A stretch of 64,000 bases of DNA from Gari tellinella (taxonomy: Eukaryota > Mollusca > Bivalvia > Cardiida > Psammobiidae). The notes below the pieces were generated by a model. It had not been told where the DNA came from. It saw only the letters and a program-made list of their open reading frames with translations, and searched no databases. Shown here piece after piece: positions 1-11,160 of the stretch (position 1 is its first letter; the number at the start of each line of letters is the position of its first letter). The position numbers and the translations under genes were made by a program. The stretch is from NCBI GenBank assembly GCA_922989275.2, contig OV277871.1:58983848-59047847 (forward strand), written 5' to 3'.

Positions 1-141
1 TGGGTGCTTAAAGCAAGGTGAAAGTTAGGTAGAAAGATTCTAAAGAGCTTTCTGCTTTACTGTTGTCTTGCTTTAAACTGCCACCTTTCTTAAATATTAC
101 AAATAAGTGTAGTTTAACAGTCGTTATAAAAGGTTTTACTG
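1..141. mobile_element. MITE family F copy, cut by the window start
   Basis: GCTTAAAGCAAGGTGAAAG...CTTGCTTTAAACTGCCACC and GTCGTTATAAAAGGTTTTAC plus TG end. The left terminus is outside the window. Confidence 0.75.
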
Positions 142-558
142 TATGCTTGACATACTTCCGATCTCTAATTGTGTCTTCTTACGCAATTGAACAGGGGAAT
201 CCCGTTTACCAGGATGATGAATATATTGGAAGAACTTGAAATTGTAGATGTTTTTATAGCATGTACGTACTGTAATGAAAAGGGCGAAATTCCAGGACAA
301 ACTTATCTCGCTAAACAAACAAAATGCACTGTAATAACGGAGTGATATCAGAATAAAAATAAACACTTCGGAATAATAAACGATAAAGTTAATGTTTGTC
401 CTTAAAAATATGACATAATCTTATTTGTTGTTTCATCTGATCTTGATATATACTGTTGAGCAGTTAAAATAATTACAATGTAGTTTATTGCTACCATAAA
501 CCGTGGAGACCTCGATCAGCGCCTACCTTGTTAAAACTATAAAAAATACAAACTTGTG

Positions 559-774
559 TTAACCCATTTGTGCCCACGATCCAATATATGGGACATAGGC
601 ACTCAATGCAGACACTGATCAGACGCCGCATTTTGCGGCGTCTGATCAGAGTCTACATTGTTTGCTGATAGTAATTTCAATATAAAACCAAACGAAAAAC
701 CAGACACCCCTTTGATAAAAATGAGTTAATCCAATATAAAAAATGGAACAATCCACTGGGTATAAATTGGTTAA
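559..774. mobile_element. MITE family C, TTAA-flanked (reference copy)
   Basis: TTAACCCATTTGTGCCC at the left and GGGTATAAATTGGTTAA at the right. Between them are CCAATATATGGGACATAGGC and the hairpin AGACACTGATCAGACGCCGC / complement around ATTTTGC. AAACAG-type arm ends are followed by GAATTTCAATATAAA-like sequence. Ends and target fit piggyBac-type mobilisation, but the terminal sequence differs from family B. Confidence 0.82.
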
Positions 775-1378
775 TACGAGACCATTCTATTGAAGATCCA
801 GAGTCATTATTTAGTGCAGAGAGCTCCGATATTGAAGATATTTCTGCATCCACCTTCATTCAGTTTGTACATGTAAAAGAATCGGCGCTATATAACATGA
901 TGCTATCGCAGTGCCGTAAAATCAAACCCATCCATCCATCCTTTGTTCAAGAATTACCGTTTTAAAAGTTTAAAAGTATACAATAGTAAGAATAAGTCTA
1001 ATTGGACATTTGAAACCGTATAGACTTGGACCTGCATCACCCTATGACATGCTGTATTAGGTCAAGGTCATCATGGTTTGTGAATAAAACCATTATGACA
1101 CCAAGCTGGAAAAGTTGTAAAAATATCGTTTATCTAGGTTTACACTGCATGTACTGGTCGTTGTTTGTCCTTTTTCCGATTTAATAGTTCTTTATAAAGT
1201 ATAAGATTCCACATCTACAGGCGAACCTCGAATGCTATAACTCGGTAAATTCGACTCTCTATATTATTGAAGCTGTAACATACCAGCATTGCAAAATTAA
1301 AACAAGGTTTGGCCACATCTGACCTTGGAAATTTCGACTAAGACGTAATCGAGTTTCTGATTTCAGCGTTTAGAAATA

Positions 1379-1580
1379 CAGTCGAACTTCGATATCTCGA
1401 ACTCGTTAAACTCGAACTATCCGATATGTCGACACATGAACTTCATTGTTTCATGCTCGGTTATGTCGAACATACCCGTATTTCAAAGTTAAAACATGGC
1501 TAACCCACGTTTTAACATTGAAACACGGGTATGTTCGACTTAATCGAGTTCGAGATATCGAAGTTCGAAGTATGAAGAAA
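1379..1580. mobile_element. MITE family I, palindromic CAGTCGAA type
   Basis: CAGTCGAACTTCGATATCTC start and GAGATATCGAAGTTCGA end. Centre ACATACCCGTATTTCAAAGT...AAACACGGGTATGTTCGACT. Folds along most of its length. An older relative with CAGGCGAACCTCGAATGC lies just upstream at 1220-1375. Confidence 0.75.
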
Positions 1581-1653
1581 TTCGAATTAAGCTAGTTCTT
1601 GTTATCGAGGTTCGAAAGTTTATCACGTATCGTATTCAAGGAACCCAGCATCA

Positions 1654-1855
1654 TTAACACCTTCACTGCACTTTAAACATTTGTCGTCTGCTTTTATTTC
1701 TCGAATTTAAAGTTTAGGTATTTTGACTTAAATCTTAAACTTGAGTGTAAAACAGCTTGGGTCCTGATCAGACGCCGCGTTACGCGGGGTCTGATCAGGA
1801 TCCAAACTGTTTGCTAATAACCATTATACTCGGGGTAAGGCAGTGAAGGGGTTAA
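1654..1855. mobile_element. MITE family B copy
   Basis: TTAACACCTTCACTGC start, CAGTGAAGGGGTTAA end. Contains TTGTCGTCTGC and the hairpin GTCCTGATCAGACGCCGCG / complement. Confidence 0.85.
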
Positions 1856-2084
1856 CAATAATATAAATACATATTGAACCACCCAGCTGGTTTACCTGAT
1901 TTTATCATTTACCTGCTTAAGTATCTCTCTGCTTGAAAACTGTTGTATCTGTGAAAAACTCATTATTTACATTTTTATGGCTTACCTATGTTTAAATGAT
2001 AACTCTAAGAGTTGAGATACAGATTGGACATCAGGTTACGTTATGTCTTATCTGAATCAAAACTGCAAGCACGTGTAAGCTTGA

Positions 2085-2334
2085 TCGATTAAGTGTTAAA
2101 ATTGCAAAATACTCATTTGGAAATTAAGTGCGACCAGGTCAATATTATATAGTTTTGCAAACCAGTTAAGATCCAGATCAGACGCCGCGTAACGGGGCGT
2201 CTGATCTGGATCTAAACTGTTTGTCACTCATATACAAATATTCTTCGGGTAAATAATAATAAAATATGAGTTTTGATGTTAAAATACGGACGATATATTT
2301 GAAGCAGACGACAATTCAGCATGATATTGGTTAA
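2085..2334. mobile_element. MITE family B copy, left end decayed
   Basis: Hairpin GATCCAGATCAGACGCCGCG / complement, GAAGCAGACGACAATTC and an eroded GGTTAA end. Confidence 0.7.
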
Positions 2335-3130
2335 GGAAGGAAGAGAGTAAGTTTTGAAAAGTCGTCAGCAAGTGTAGTTAGAACACCATTGTGTACATGT
2401 ATATATAATAAAGTCTTCCAGCAGGGACAAAGGGAGAGTTCATTGCAATATTCAGGCTAAAATGGGTTTACTTGAAGTTGTCCAGCTGTTGCAGAAGGTA
2501 ATCAGACGTCGCTGGTTATAAAGACGCGTTTTTTCCGAGTCTACATTGTTGGTGGTTTAACTTTCCCACTTTACAAGGATCTATTTTAGTTGTAATATTC
2601 CAAATCTTCATAAAATGCTCAAGGAACCCAATAGTACATTTACGGATAGTATTATTAAATCCACTCGGTTGGTTTACCTCGATATACCAATTGATATACA
2701 AGTAGATTTAATATCATCTGATTAAAAAGGGACGTTGCTGAAACAAAGCTATTTCACATATAAATCATTTTAACAGACTGCATGTGTATACATATTCAGC
2801 CTTGATCTTACAAAGAACAACGATTTTCTTTTTTGTATGATCTGCATCCAAACTGTTTGCACAGGGAAGAAGAATCGCGCCGGCATGTTAAGCGTATATC
2901 ACGATTTCAAAATACATGTACTATGGGTAAATAAATAATAAGGGCGGGACGAATTTAATTTCCAAATTTCGTCAGCTTGATTTTTTAAATATTTACTGCG
3001 GCATGGTTCAATATACATGACTCTAACCTGTATAGCCAAATACTGCAATTGAAAATCAGTGTAGACCCAGATGAGAATCACCAAATTTCCTCATCTCATC
3101 TGTGTCTGCTCATTATGCTATTTCATATTA

Positions 3131-3434
3131 TAGTGTTCCCTCCCTACAATGGCCCTCCCAACAACATTGCCCTCCTTAGAACGACCCTTGCCGTTGTTCC
3201 CTAAAAGGGACAAGTACGTCTTATGCTTTCACTGCTGTAATATTGTGTGCTTAAAATTGTCGTCTGCTAAATACAATGTCGAGTGACAAACAGCATTACG
3301 CTGCGTCTGATCTGGATTCAAGCTGTTTGCAAATGTAAGCCAAGTCTTGATTCCCTCTCTCTATAGCGACTCACTCCGAACAATACAAACGATATGTGTC
3401 TCCAATTAGGTGTCGTTATAGCGAGGGAGCACTG
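3131..3434. mobile_element. MITE family D copy
   Basis: TAGTGTTCCCTCCCTAC start, AGCGAGGGAGCACTG end, TA on the right. Left hairpin arm shortened to AAACAGCATTACGCTGCGTC. Confidence 0.78.
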
Positions 3435-3538
3435 TATAAACAAATACTTAATATGTTTTGACCAAGAACCCTTATATATTAACAACCAAATATTCAAACT
3501 AGATTAGCTGCTGGTATATTATAAAAGACATGGTGTTT

Positions 3539-3765
3539 TAACCCTTTCATAATCAAATTTACCGTGATATTTTTACCCCTTTCCCCGACATATTGTCGTC
3601 TGCATCAATCTTGATTTCTGCAATATCGTTTCAAAGTTAGAATTAAGGCAGTATAACTGACGTAGTTTCAAAACAAGTGGCAACAGTTTTGATCCTGATC
3701 AGACGCCGCGTTGCATTTCAAATGCGCTTTATGACGTCATTGAGAGTAACATTGTTAATATTATT
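3539..3765. mobile_element. MITE family B copy, one hairpin arm replaced
   Basis: TTTTAACCCTTTCATAATC start, TTGTCGTCTGC, left arm TTTTGATCCTGATCAGACGC; the right arm is lost and the sequence goes straight to ATGACGTCATTG. Confidence 0.65.
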
Positions 3766-3925
3766 TTATTATTCGTTATTTGCATCTCATTCTTATTCAA
3801 AACAAACGAACATGATTAAAGCTTCAAAGGAAACCATAATTAACAATTATAGGTTCTGAAACTTGCCATATCGATTAAATTAGAAACTCGAGGGAAATAC
3901 CCGGGCATAAAGAAGATAACATTCT

Positions 3926-4140
3926 CAACCCTAGCGACGAGTACAATCGTCCTATACAAACAATGTACATTTGATGTACCCGTAAGGAGTAAAGTTGTCA
4001 AGAGCAAACAGGGTAGACCCAAATGAGGGGGCTCATAAAGGAGCCCATTGATCAGGCTATACACCATTTGTCATTTTGAAGTATAATTCAAAAATCAATC
4101 ATAGATTTAATTGGGATTTTGGATTTTCATCAACTCTTTA
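3926..4140. repeat. MITE family E, first of two adjacent copies
   Basis: AACCCTAGCGACGAGTAC start, hairpin AGACCCAAATGAGGGGGCTC...GGAGCCCATTGATCAGG. The copy is diverged and runs into the next copy with no spacer. Confidence 0.65.
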
Positions 4141-4378
4141 AACCCTAGTTACGCATATATGCGTCATTTGCAAACAGTGTATCTGTGAGGAGTATACTTG
4201 TCCTATGCAAACAGTGTAGACTCTGATCAGAGGGCTGGTTAAGGAGCCCTCTGATCAGGGTTTACACTGTTTGTCATTTTGAAATAGAGTTTAAAAATTA
4301 ACCCTAAAAATTCAAAAATGGACTTGTCTAAATTGAAAACTGGGAAGGGTTAAAAGGTCCAGGGGTAAATGAGTTAAT
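4141..4378. mobile_element. MITE family E (reference copy)
   Basis: AACCCTAGTTACGCAT start, ATGAGTTAAT end. Hairpin AGACTCTGATCAGAGGGCT..TTAAGGAGCCCTCTGATCAGG: the outer arm is of the A-D type, but the inner stem is GAGGGCTCC instead of GACGCCGC. Ends near TTAA, without a clear long terminal repeat. Confidence 0.7.
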
Positions 4379-4523
4379 TAGTACAAATTTAGGTACATGT
4401 ACAATGTATTTTATAGGTAGTTTTATTTTGATTCCCGGTTGAAACAATACACCGTTACACGTGACTGATAAAACAATACTCTACCTATGTTGCACTTGAA
4501 TTTTGTCTTTTAACCCATTTATA

Positions 4524-4759
4524 CAGTGGAGAACACGTTATTATTTCCCGTTTAAAAGCAAACGAAACGCAAACGCAAAACACTTAATTTAAGAAAAGGA
4601 CAATTTTTGGACACTTTCTCATTTTTATCTTAGTGGCAGACAGTTTGGAGCCTGATCAGACGCCGGGTTACCCGGCGTCTGATCAGGCTCCAAATTGTTT
4701 GTAATTAATAGATTTAGCGTAAACGCGTTTATTGGGAAAGAATAACGTTTACTCCACTG
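4524..4759 (-). mobile_element. MITE family A copy
   Basis: TA flanks (4522-4523, 4760-4761), CAGTGGAGAACACG start and perfect central hairpin CCGGGTTACCCGG. About 236 bp. Confidence 0.85.
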
Positions 4760-5041
4760 TATATATTGGGTATTGCGGTGGACTTACTGAAAGATTTCAT
4801 CATAATTATACCAGGTTTATCGAAAGGCATTGCAATGTTAGTCCATATTTTTCTTATGAAATGACCATCATTGCAGACTCTTACATGTATAAGACTCCGC
4901 AACTCGTGGCGTATCATTAGGGTCTACACTGTTTTTTATAAATGTCAACTTTTGAAGGCGATAGACGCTTTTACGCGTTATTTCAAATCATCGTTCGACA
5001 AAACAGCTGTTTAGTTACATGTATTTCTGCATGTTGAATTA

Positions 5042-5255
5042 CAGCGCACCCTCTCTACAACGACACCCAATGGGATAGAATAATTGTGTGCCTTGTTCGG
5101 AGGGAGCCGTTATAGGAGGGGAAATTGGCTCACATTTGCAAATAGCTATAATTCAGATCAGACGCCGTGTAACTCATCAGGAAGGTGTTTCTGTCAGAAT
5201 GTCAAATATGTGACTTTGCGAAGAACAGCAGAATACAAATTTAAGCACACATTTA
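5042..5255. mobile_element. MITE family D copy, right end lost
   Basis: CAGCGCACCCTCTCTACAAC start, TTCGGAGGGAGCCGTTATAG, then ATTCAGATCAGACGCCGTG. The right hairpin arm and end are missing. Confidence 0.65.
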
Positions 5256-5291
5256 TGAATCCTATGTCAAGTAACCCTCTACAATATACTA

Positions 5292-5548
5292 CAGTGGAGA
5301 ATACGTTATTCTTTCCCGTTTAAACGCAAACGAAACGCAAACGAAACGCAAACGCAAAGCACTAAAACGTACAAAGGTACAACTTTTGGCAGTTCTAACG
5401 AATGATGTTTATCTTAGTGGCAAACAGTTTGGAGCCTGATCAGACGCCGGGTTACCCGGCGTCTGATCTGGCTCCAAACTGTTTGCAATGGAAATAATAG
5501 ATTTAGCGTAAACGCGTTCATTGGGAAAGAATAACGTATTCTCTACTG
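5292..5548 (-). mobile_element. MITE family A copy
   Basis: TA-flanked, with intact ends CAGTGGAGAATACG / TTCTCTACTG and the hairpin core. It carries an extra AACGCAAACGAAACGCAAACG tandem unit near its left end, making it 257 bp. Confidence 0.85.
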
Positions 5549-5608
5549 TATCACCATAAAAAACTGTACATTTGCAACTTTTACTTTTCACATCATCGTC
5601 ATTCATAC

Positions 5609-6004
5609 ATAGAGGATCTTACATGCGTGATCATTATTTATCGTTTTTAATAAACGAGTTGACTAAAATAATATGACGCGAGTCTTGGAGAGCGTCATAT
5701 TTATTTTTGTCAACGAGTTTATTAGAAATGATAAATAATGATCACGAATGTTAGATTATATTTATCACATAGCACTTTTAAACACTTATTAAATCAATCA
5801 AAAATGTAGTTTGTAGTATTTCTGCTATATAGATTTTCCGCGAGACTTTAACGTTGTTTACGGTAACGTCATGGCAAATGACGTCATTTTGTGTCCCGCT
5901 ACATGCAGCGCCTTTAGACGAAAGGGTTTTAGGCCGGTGCCCTAAAAACGATATTCCACTAGCGGATTGCGATGTTTATACAATCGCTTTATGCAACTCC
6001 CATA
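5609..6004 (-). mobile_element. family J element, uninterrupted
   Basis: TAGAGGATCTTACATGCGTG, ATTATTTATCG..GATAAATAATGATCACG inverted arms, GCTATATAGATTTTCCGCGA, AAATGACGTCATTTTG, CCGCTACATGCAGCGCC and ACAATCGCTTTATGCAAC. Inverted relative to 23052-23666. It contains no hairpin core of type A-E. Confidence 0.7.
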
Positions 6005-6047
6005 CCGAAAATTATATATTAATTATTGCGCTAATTATCTTCTTTTA

Positions 6048-6387
6048 CAGTGCTCCCTCACTACCACGACCCTCCCAACAACGATCCCCTTATTACAACA
6101 ACGCTTGCCGCTATTTCCAAACAAGATAATTGTGTCTAACCATTTCACTCCTGCAATATCGTCTGCTTCAAATTGTTGTTTGCTCTCTTTTTTTCTCAAA
6201 GTCACATATTGACAGAAAAAAATCTATTATGACGAGTGACAAACAGCTTCACTGTTACACGGCGTCTGATCTGGATTCAAGCAGTTTGCAAAGGAAAGCA
6301 CTTTCCTATCTCTATAACAACTCCCTCCGAACAACACACATACTCTTTGTCTCCCATTGGGTGTTGTTGAACAGAGAGACCACCGTA
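6048..6387. mobile_element. MITE family D (reference copy), TA-flanked
   Basis: CAGTGCTCCCTCACTACC start and ACAGAGAGACCACCGTAG end (inverted repeat CAGTGCTCCCTCTCTACAAC in better copies). Subterminal: CCCTCCCAACAACGA and CTCCCTCCGAACAACAC. Core: GACAAACAGCTT...GGCGTCTGATCTGGATTC, here with a shortened left arm. CAGT ends and TA flanks again suggest Tc1/mariner-type mobilisation. Confidence 0.75.
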
Positions 6388-6517
6388 GTAACAATGACCT
6401 TCGTAGTTGGCATTTTGACCCTAAATGCAATCAAATAAATTCGTACCCGATGTACATGTCACATTTATGTTTCATGCACTCAGCAATAAATCAAAAGGGA
6501 TATAATCCTCTTTGATT

Positions 6518-6742
6518 TTAACCCGTCTGCGCAAATGGTTTCTACAATGCTTATATATATCGGATTAGTCCCTTTTTATCTAAGGGGTGCCTGGTCAAAA
6601 TTTTAATTTTCGTTTGAATCTTTTAATTCCTATCTGCACACAGTGTAGACACTTATCAGACGCCGCAGTATGTGGCGTCTGATCAGAGTCTACACTATTT
6701 GTCTATGTCCCATCTATGAGATCGTGGGCACAAATGGGATAA
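6518..6742. mobile_element. MITE family C copy
   Basis: TTAACCCGTCTGCGC start, GGGCACAAATGGGATAA end. Contains ATCTAAGGGGTGCCTGGTC and the hairpin AGACACTTATCAGACGCCGC / complement. Confidence 0.8.
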
Positions 6743-7148
6743 TCGATATAATTAGGATTTTTACTATATGCTATTGTTTGCATTGGATGTGCCCGGTCAA
6801 CACTTAGAAAGGGAAAGTACTCATGGCAATTTTTGTAACAACTTATCTGAGTTGCCTGTCTTAACCTCTTTTTTGTTTCATATGCTAGTATACATAAACT
6901 GCTCTTTTCTAATATTTCGACCTCTAAGGGCCTTTTTTCAAAGACAATCACGTCAAAAACACCCGTCACATTTTAATACACACATTAATACATTTCCTAT
7001 ATGAGTGACCTTTGGGTATTAATCATACGAAACATTAATAATTTAATTGCCTTTTACCCCATTTCGGCTATTGCTGTAGAGTTTGGGAGTTTAAAAACTT
7101 CCAGCAACTAGGCAATGTGAAATAGATAAATACGATAGTTCTTATGTG

Positions 7149-7374
7149 TTAACCCATTTACGCCCAGTGGCTTATTTCATGTTTATATATTGTTTAAGTC
7201 CTTTTTTATCAAAGGGATGCCTGGTCAAAATTTTCATTTTCATTTTGTTTTATATTGAAATTCCTATCAGCAAACAGTGTAGACTCTAACCAGACGCCGC
7301 ATAATGCGGCGTCTGATCAGAGTCTACACTGTTTGCCTATGTCCCATATATGGGATTGTGGGCAAAATTGGTAA
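7149..7374. mobile_element. MITE family C copy
   Basis: TTAACCCATTTACGCCC start, GTGGGCAAAATTGGTAAA end. Hairpin arms GACTCTAACCAGACGCCGC and GCGGCGTCTGATCAGAGTC, with two unpaired bases. Confidence 0.8.
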
Positions 7375-7376
7375 AA

Positions 7377-7505
7377 AGATTGGTCCATGTAGAAAACGTC
7401 GTACGGTTAAAACGATCGTAGGTCAAAACTTTAAAATACATCCAATTTCGTATTTCTTCATCTAATCCTGTCTTATGACATCTTTTTGGAATTAAGAAAT
7501 AGATA
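7377..7505. repeat. MITE family H, left part
   Basis: TTGGTCCATGTAGAAAACGTC, GTACGGTTAAAACGATCGTA, ATCTAATCCTGTCTTATGAC, ATCTTTTTGGAATTAAG. The right part is absent. It follows a family C copy directly. Confidence 0.55.
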
Positions 7506-7559
7506 AAAAAAACTCTGTATTGCAACCACTAAAACGGAGGCTTATTGATTGTATAAAAG

Positions 7560-7714
7560 AGAGGTGACAGATTAAAGCAATGCGACAGTTAAACAGAAAG
7601 CTCATGTAGAGCTTTCTGTTTTACTACATGTATCACTTCTGCTTTAAACAGTCACCTGTCGTAAACACCTAAATTTTTATACAATTATGTGGTCGTTATA
7701 GAGGGGTTGTACTG
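7560..7714. mobile_element. MITE family F copy
   Basis: ATTAAAGCAATGCGACAG, ACAGAAAGCTC..GAGCTTTCTG inner stem, CTGCTTTAAACAGTCACCTG, GGTCGTTATAGAGGGGTTG..ACTG end with TA. Confidence 0.72.
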
Positions 7715-8140
7715 TAATACAACTTAATGCAGACCAAAGGTAAAGGAACTTTTTTTTTATTACTTTTGTGTCTCGTCAAGCAAGTGATCATTGTTTTAAA
7801 CTATTTCTTTTATCACAATGAAGATAACAATATTTCAAACAGGGAGTTACATAGTATTAAATATGAAATTGCTGAATTTTAATATTTCAACCTCTATGGT
7901 AATTTATCAAAGGAATTCATATCACAATACACGTCGCATGTTTGTTACATACATTTAGCATTGTTCCATAAAGTCCATGAAAGTTATGAATCCATGCGAC
8001 TTGCAACTTGTCAGCAAATGATTCCATGGCAAATTTAATGGGTATATGATTCACGGTGGTAAAATCATCACTGACTATGGACACTGGTCATTTAGCGTCC
8101 TCTTCGATGGTTCGCTAGACACTAACGTGAGTGAAGTTTA

Positions 8141-8387
8141 CAAAGGAGAATACTTTATTCTTTTCCGTTTTAACGCAAACGAACCGAAAACGCATTGCAA
8201 TAAAATGTAGAAGATGACACCATGTTTACAAATCTTCCCCTTTGTTTTAATCTTAGTGACAAACAGCTTGGAGCCTGATCAGACGCCGGGTTACCCGGCG
8301 TCTGACCTGGCTCTAAACTTTTTGCAATGGAATTAATAGTTTTAGCGTAAATGCGTTTATTGGGAAAGGATAACGTCTTCTTTACTG
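8141..8387 (-). mobile_element. MITE family A copy at the 3' end of the propeller relic
   Basis: CAAAGGAGAATACT start, ACTG end and hairpin core with one arm mutated (GTCTGACC). On the minus strand the coding frame of the propeller fragment runs straight into its end and stops at the TAA inside CCCAATAAACG. Confidence 0.85.
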
Positions 8388-9250
8388 TCCATGGGACCAA
8401 TAATAACTTTATAAACCTTAACAAAGGCATTGTAATTATTTGCCACATAAAGTCTTTTTTCAGTTTCACTAAAGTCAAGAGAGGACGGCAAGTACAAATC
8501 CGTGTTCACAATGGCTTTAGCGCTTCTGCAGTCTGGAGTTATCTTATAGATACTATTTCCCATCAAATTGCACACATAAACATTGCCGCTGCTGTCAGTT
8601 CGTAATGAGCAAGGACCGGATGAATAATAATCCTGATACATGTACTTGACTAAAAGAGTCCCATCAAACTTCACATGGTCCACGTAGTTGCACCACAAGT
8701 TTGATACATACATGGAAGTGTTGTCGTGGCAAAAGGCAACGGATAAATACGTATATGCGGTGTCGGTTTCGACCCCGGCCTTTGTTATTGTGTGGAGAAC
8801 TTTACCTTGCAGTGTAAGAACTTGTAACTTTGGGGTATCAAGGAACGATAAAACTAGTTTATCATCTCTGTAGTCTATTCTATAACATTTACCAGCTACA
8901 TCCAGTGTTCTGTCAATAGTCATGGCACTTGCTTCTACATTGATAACGGCAACTTTCTTCACATCTGGTAAAGTAACTGCTACTTGGGTATTGTTGATTC
9001 TCACGGCATCACACGGACTCGAGGAAAACGACAGTTATGCAATTACCTCTTCCTGGTCAACATCGTATAATTTAACGATTTTATTTCCTTTTCCTGTAGG
9101 CTCATTGTGGAAGTCAGATATGACAAGTCTGTTGTCGGGTAGGGCAACCACTCCCATTATATAGCACTCCTTTATATCACTATCAGATTTCACATTGATA
9201 TCCTTGATATGTTCAGCATTTACAATTGTGGTTCTTTCTGTCTGTTCCAT
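8388..9250 (-). pseudogene. TRIM/NHL-like beta-propeller fragment with in-frame stop
   Basis: Read on the minus strand from ATG 9250, one frame runs MEQTERTTIVNAEHIKDINV... to residue 71, then TAA (9037-9035), then continues without any frameshift (LSFSSSPCDAVRINNTQVAV...) to the propeller end NNYNAFVKVYKV. Repeated patterns such as LPDNRLVISDFHN, DDKLVLSFLD, NTSMYVSNLWCNYVDHVKFD, TDSSGNVYVCNLMGNSIYKI and EKRLYVANN are the blades of an NHL/SMP-30-like six-bladed propeller, as at the C-terminus of TRIM2/3/56/71-like proteins. There is no RING, B-box or coiled coil upstream, and an in-frame stop lies two codons before the ATG. The family A MITE at 8141-8387 abuts the 3' end and supplies the last codons (SKEDVILSQ) and the terminator. 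It is probably a decayed copy; an allelic nonsense variant is the alternative. Confidence 0.7.
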
Positions 9251-9560
9251 AATGGCTTACTTACGTTCCTGTCTTAGTGTAAGTCTTAATTGAAGAGACT
9301 GAAAATCAGATGGTGCATGATTGTGAATAATCAAGAGAACAAACACTCAAATAAAAGCAAATCTTTGGGATTATCGTGTATTTGACAAAACAAAATATGA
9401 TCGGTATAAAAATCCTCAAGAAAATTCGCTGATGATATCTAAGAAATAATAAATTAATACCAGTGTTTTATCGTGCAATTTAACACTCGTAGGAGTTGAG
9501 ATGCGTAGCAATGTAATCACGAGGCCTTTAGGCCGAGTGGTTTAATTACAAGCATCTCAA
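9251..9560. other. no feature seen
   Basis: Upstream side of the propeller relic. AT-rich, with no exon, promoter or repeat family recognised. Confidence 0.5.
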
Positions 9561-9704
9561 CGGGTCTTTTTTTATCAAAGGGATGTCAGGTCAAACTTTT
9601 CATTTTTTTATATTGAAATTCCTATCAGCAAACAGTGTACTCTGATCAGAGTTTTCACTGTTTACCTATGTCCCATATATGGGATCGTGGGTACAAATGG
9701 GTTA
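9561..9704. mobile_element. MITE family C copy, truncated, hairpin centre lost
   Basis: AAAGGGATGTCAGGTCAAAC, then GTGTACTCTGATCAGAGTTT and GGGTACAAATGGGTTAA. The GACGCCGC stem is gone, leaving only the outer arms. Confidence 0.72.
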
Positions 9705-9824
9705 ATAGTTTTTTTAGATATACATGTAACATCGCTTTTCTATTCTATAAGTGGGGTAGATCTTTGTTTTACTCCTCGCTCTAAATACTTCCCAAACAAT
9801 AATAATAGTGTACACTAAACGGTC

Positions 9825-10165
9825 ATAACCGAAAGCCCCGGTAGTCGAGATGTTAGAGCGCAAAATAAAAGTGTATGGCATATTTTGTTTTGTTTTTTAT
9901 GTATGGCTTCGAGCCCCGACGAAGGCATATAATTTGTTTTGTTTTGTTTGTTAACGTCCGTTTCTGCCATCTATGTGCTAATTGGACGCCCAAGAGAGAG
10001 GGGAGCAGATACAGAGAACCCGGTCGCGATGCCCTACTTTTATTATCGAAAGAGTTCTCTGGTTCTTTTAGATGCCAAGTGTAAAGCACTCATACATCGG
10101 ACCTTATAAAGTCTCATCCGAAGGACTTGGTCCGGCGGGGGATCGAACGAAGGCATATAATAAAC
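9825..10165 (+). mobile_element. tRNA-headed SINE-like element
   Basis: Starts AGCCCCGGTAGTCGAGATG..TTAGAGCGC (A-box-like). A duplicated A/T-rich spacer and GGCTTCGAGCCCC (B-box-like) follow, then a body with GAGAACCCGGTCGCGATGCC, TTTAGATGCCAAGTGTAAAG, ATAAAGTCTCATCCGAAGGA and CCGGCGGGGGATCGAAC. The final words recur near 54560, so both belong to a related SINE superfamily. No tail duplication was found. Confidence 0.5.
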
Positions 10166-10244
10166 ATATCAACAGTTGGAGGTGCGCTACATGACCTTGT
10201 ATTTAGCTCTTGTCGTTCTTGGCGGGATCAGCCCATCAAATGTT

Positions 10245-10580
10245 TTGCTACGACAACTGAAATAGGTATTATAATAGAATTTAGCCGTGCCATGACAAAA
10301 CTTGCCTTATTTCATTGCATCATGGTACAGACAAATCATTGTTGTCACCCCTGGCTGTGCATCTGGATTTGGTCTACACTACCAAATACAGTACATACAT
10401 GTAGTATAGTGCCACACAAAGTGCTTTACATGATTGCGGGTGACAAACAGTCACGGCACGGCTCATTTGTATTCCTACGAAGGCAACTTTGTTTTCGTAG
10501 AAAGCATTTCTCAGTACATACACTGGCTTCGTAGGAACGGAAATCTATTATAAATTTATAATACCAGTATAAATGATCTA
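10245..10580. repeat. family L repeat, uninterrupted
   Basis: GCTACGACAACTGAAATAGG, TCCTACGAAGGCAACTTTG, TTTTCGTAGAAAGCATTTCTC, CAGTACATACACTGGCTTCG, TAGGAACGG. The same word order occurs at 26675-26960, where a family G piece separates the last parts. Confidence 0.6.
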
Positions 10581-10619
10581 GTTGGCCCCCAGTGGTCACC
10601 TTGTTCAACAGTTCTCATG

Positions 10620-10835
10620 GGAGTTGGTAACGTATGCAAACGAAACACAAATACAATGAAATATTATGTTTAAAATTACACCTTTTAGACATTTCTAACG
10701 CATTTATTGTAACCTGTAAATGGCACACCATTTGGAACCAATCAGACGTCTTGCTACCCGACGTGTGATCAGGTTCCATACGGTTTGCAGTAAACATAAT
10801 TTTAGCCAAAACGCGTTTATTGGGATTTTTCACAT
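10620..10835 (-). repeat. decayed MITE family A copy
   Basis: The ends are eroded, but ACGCGTTTATTGGGA and a mutated hairpin (CCAATCAGACGTCTTGCTACC and its complement) remain in the usual order. Confidence 0.6.
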
Positions 10836-11160
10836 TATGTAAAAAAGAAAGTACATACCGTAATACAATATAGGCCAATTACCTGATGTAACTTTGCATG
10901 TACTTGGATGCCTTTTCTCCTGCACAAGTTGTTTCGACTTACACGAATACATATTTAATCATTTATCAAACCACTTTACGATCATTCAGTCCCATTTTAA
11001 AGGTATAACAATGTCAACACAAAACGATACGCGATCACACTATATACGGAGTTGTTCATACATGTAACACGATGATTTAACTCGTATATGTCACTGTCCA
11101 TTGCATATGTGTAGTTGTGTACATTACTGATGAAGGTATACATAGGTGTATCGATTATTC

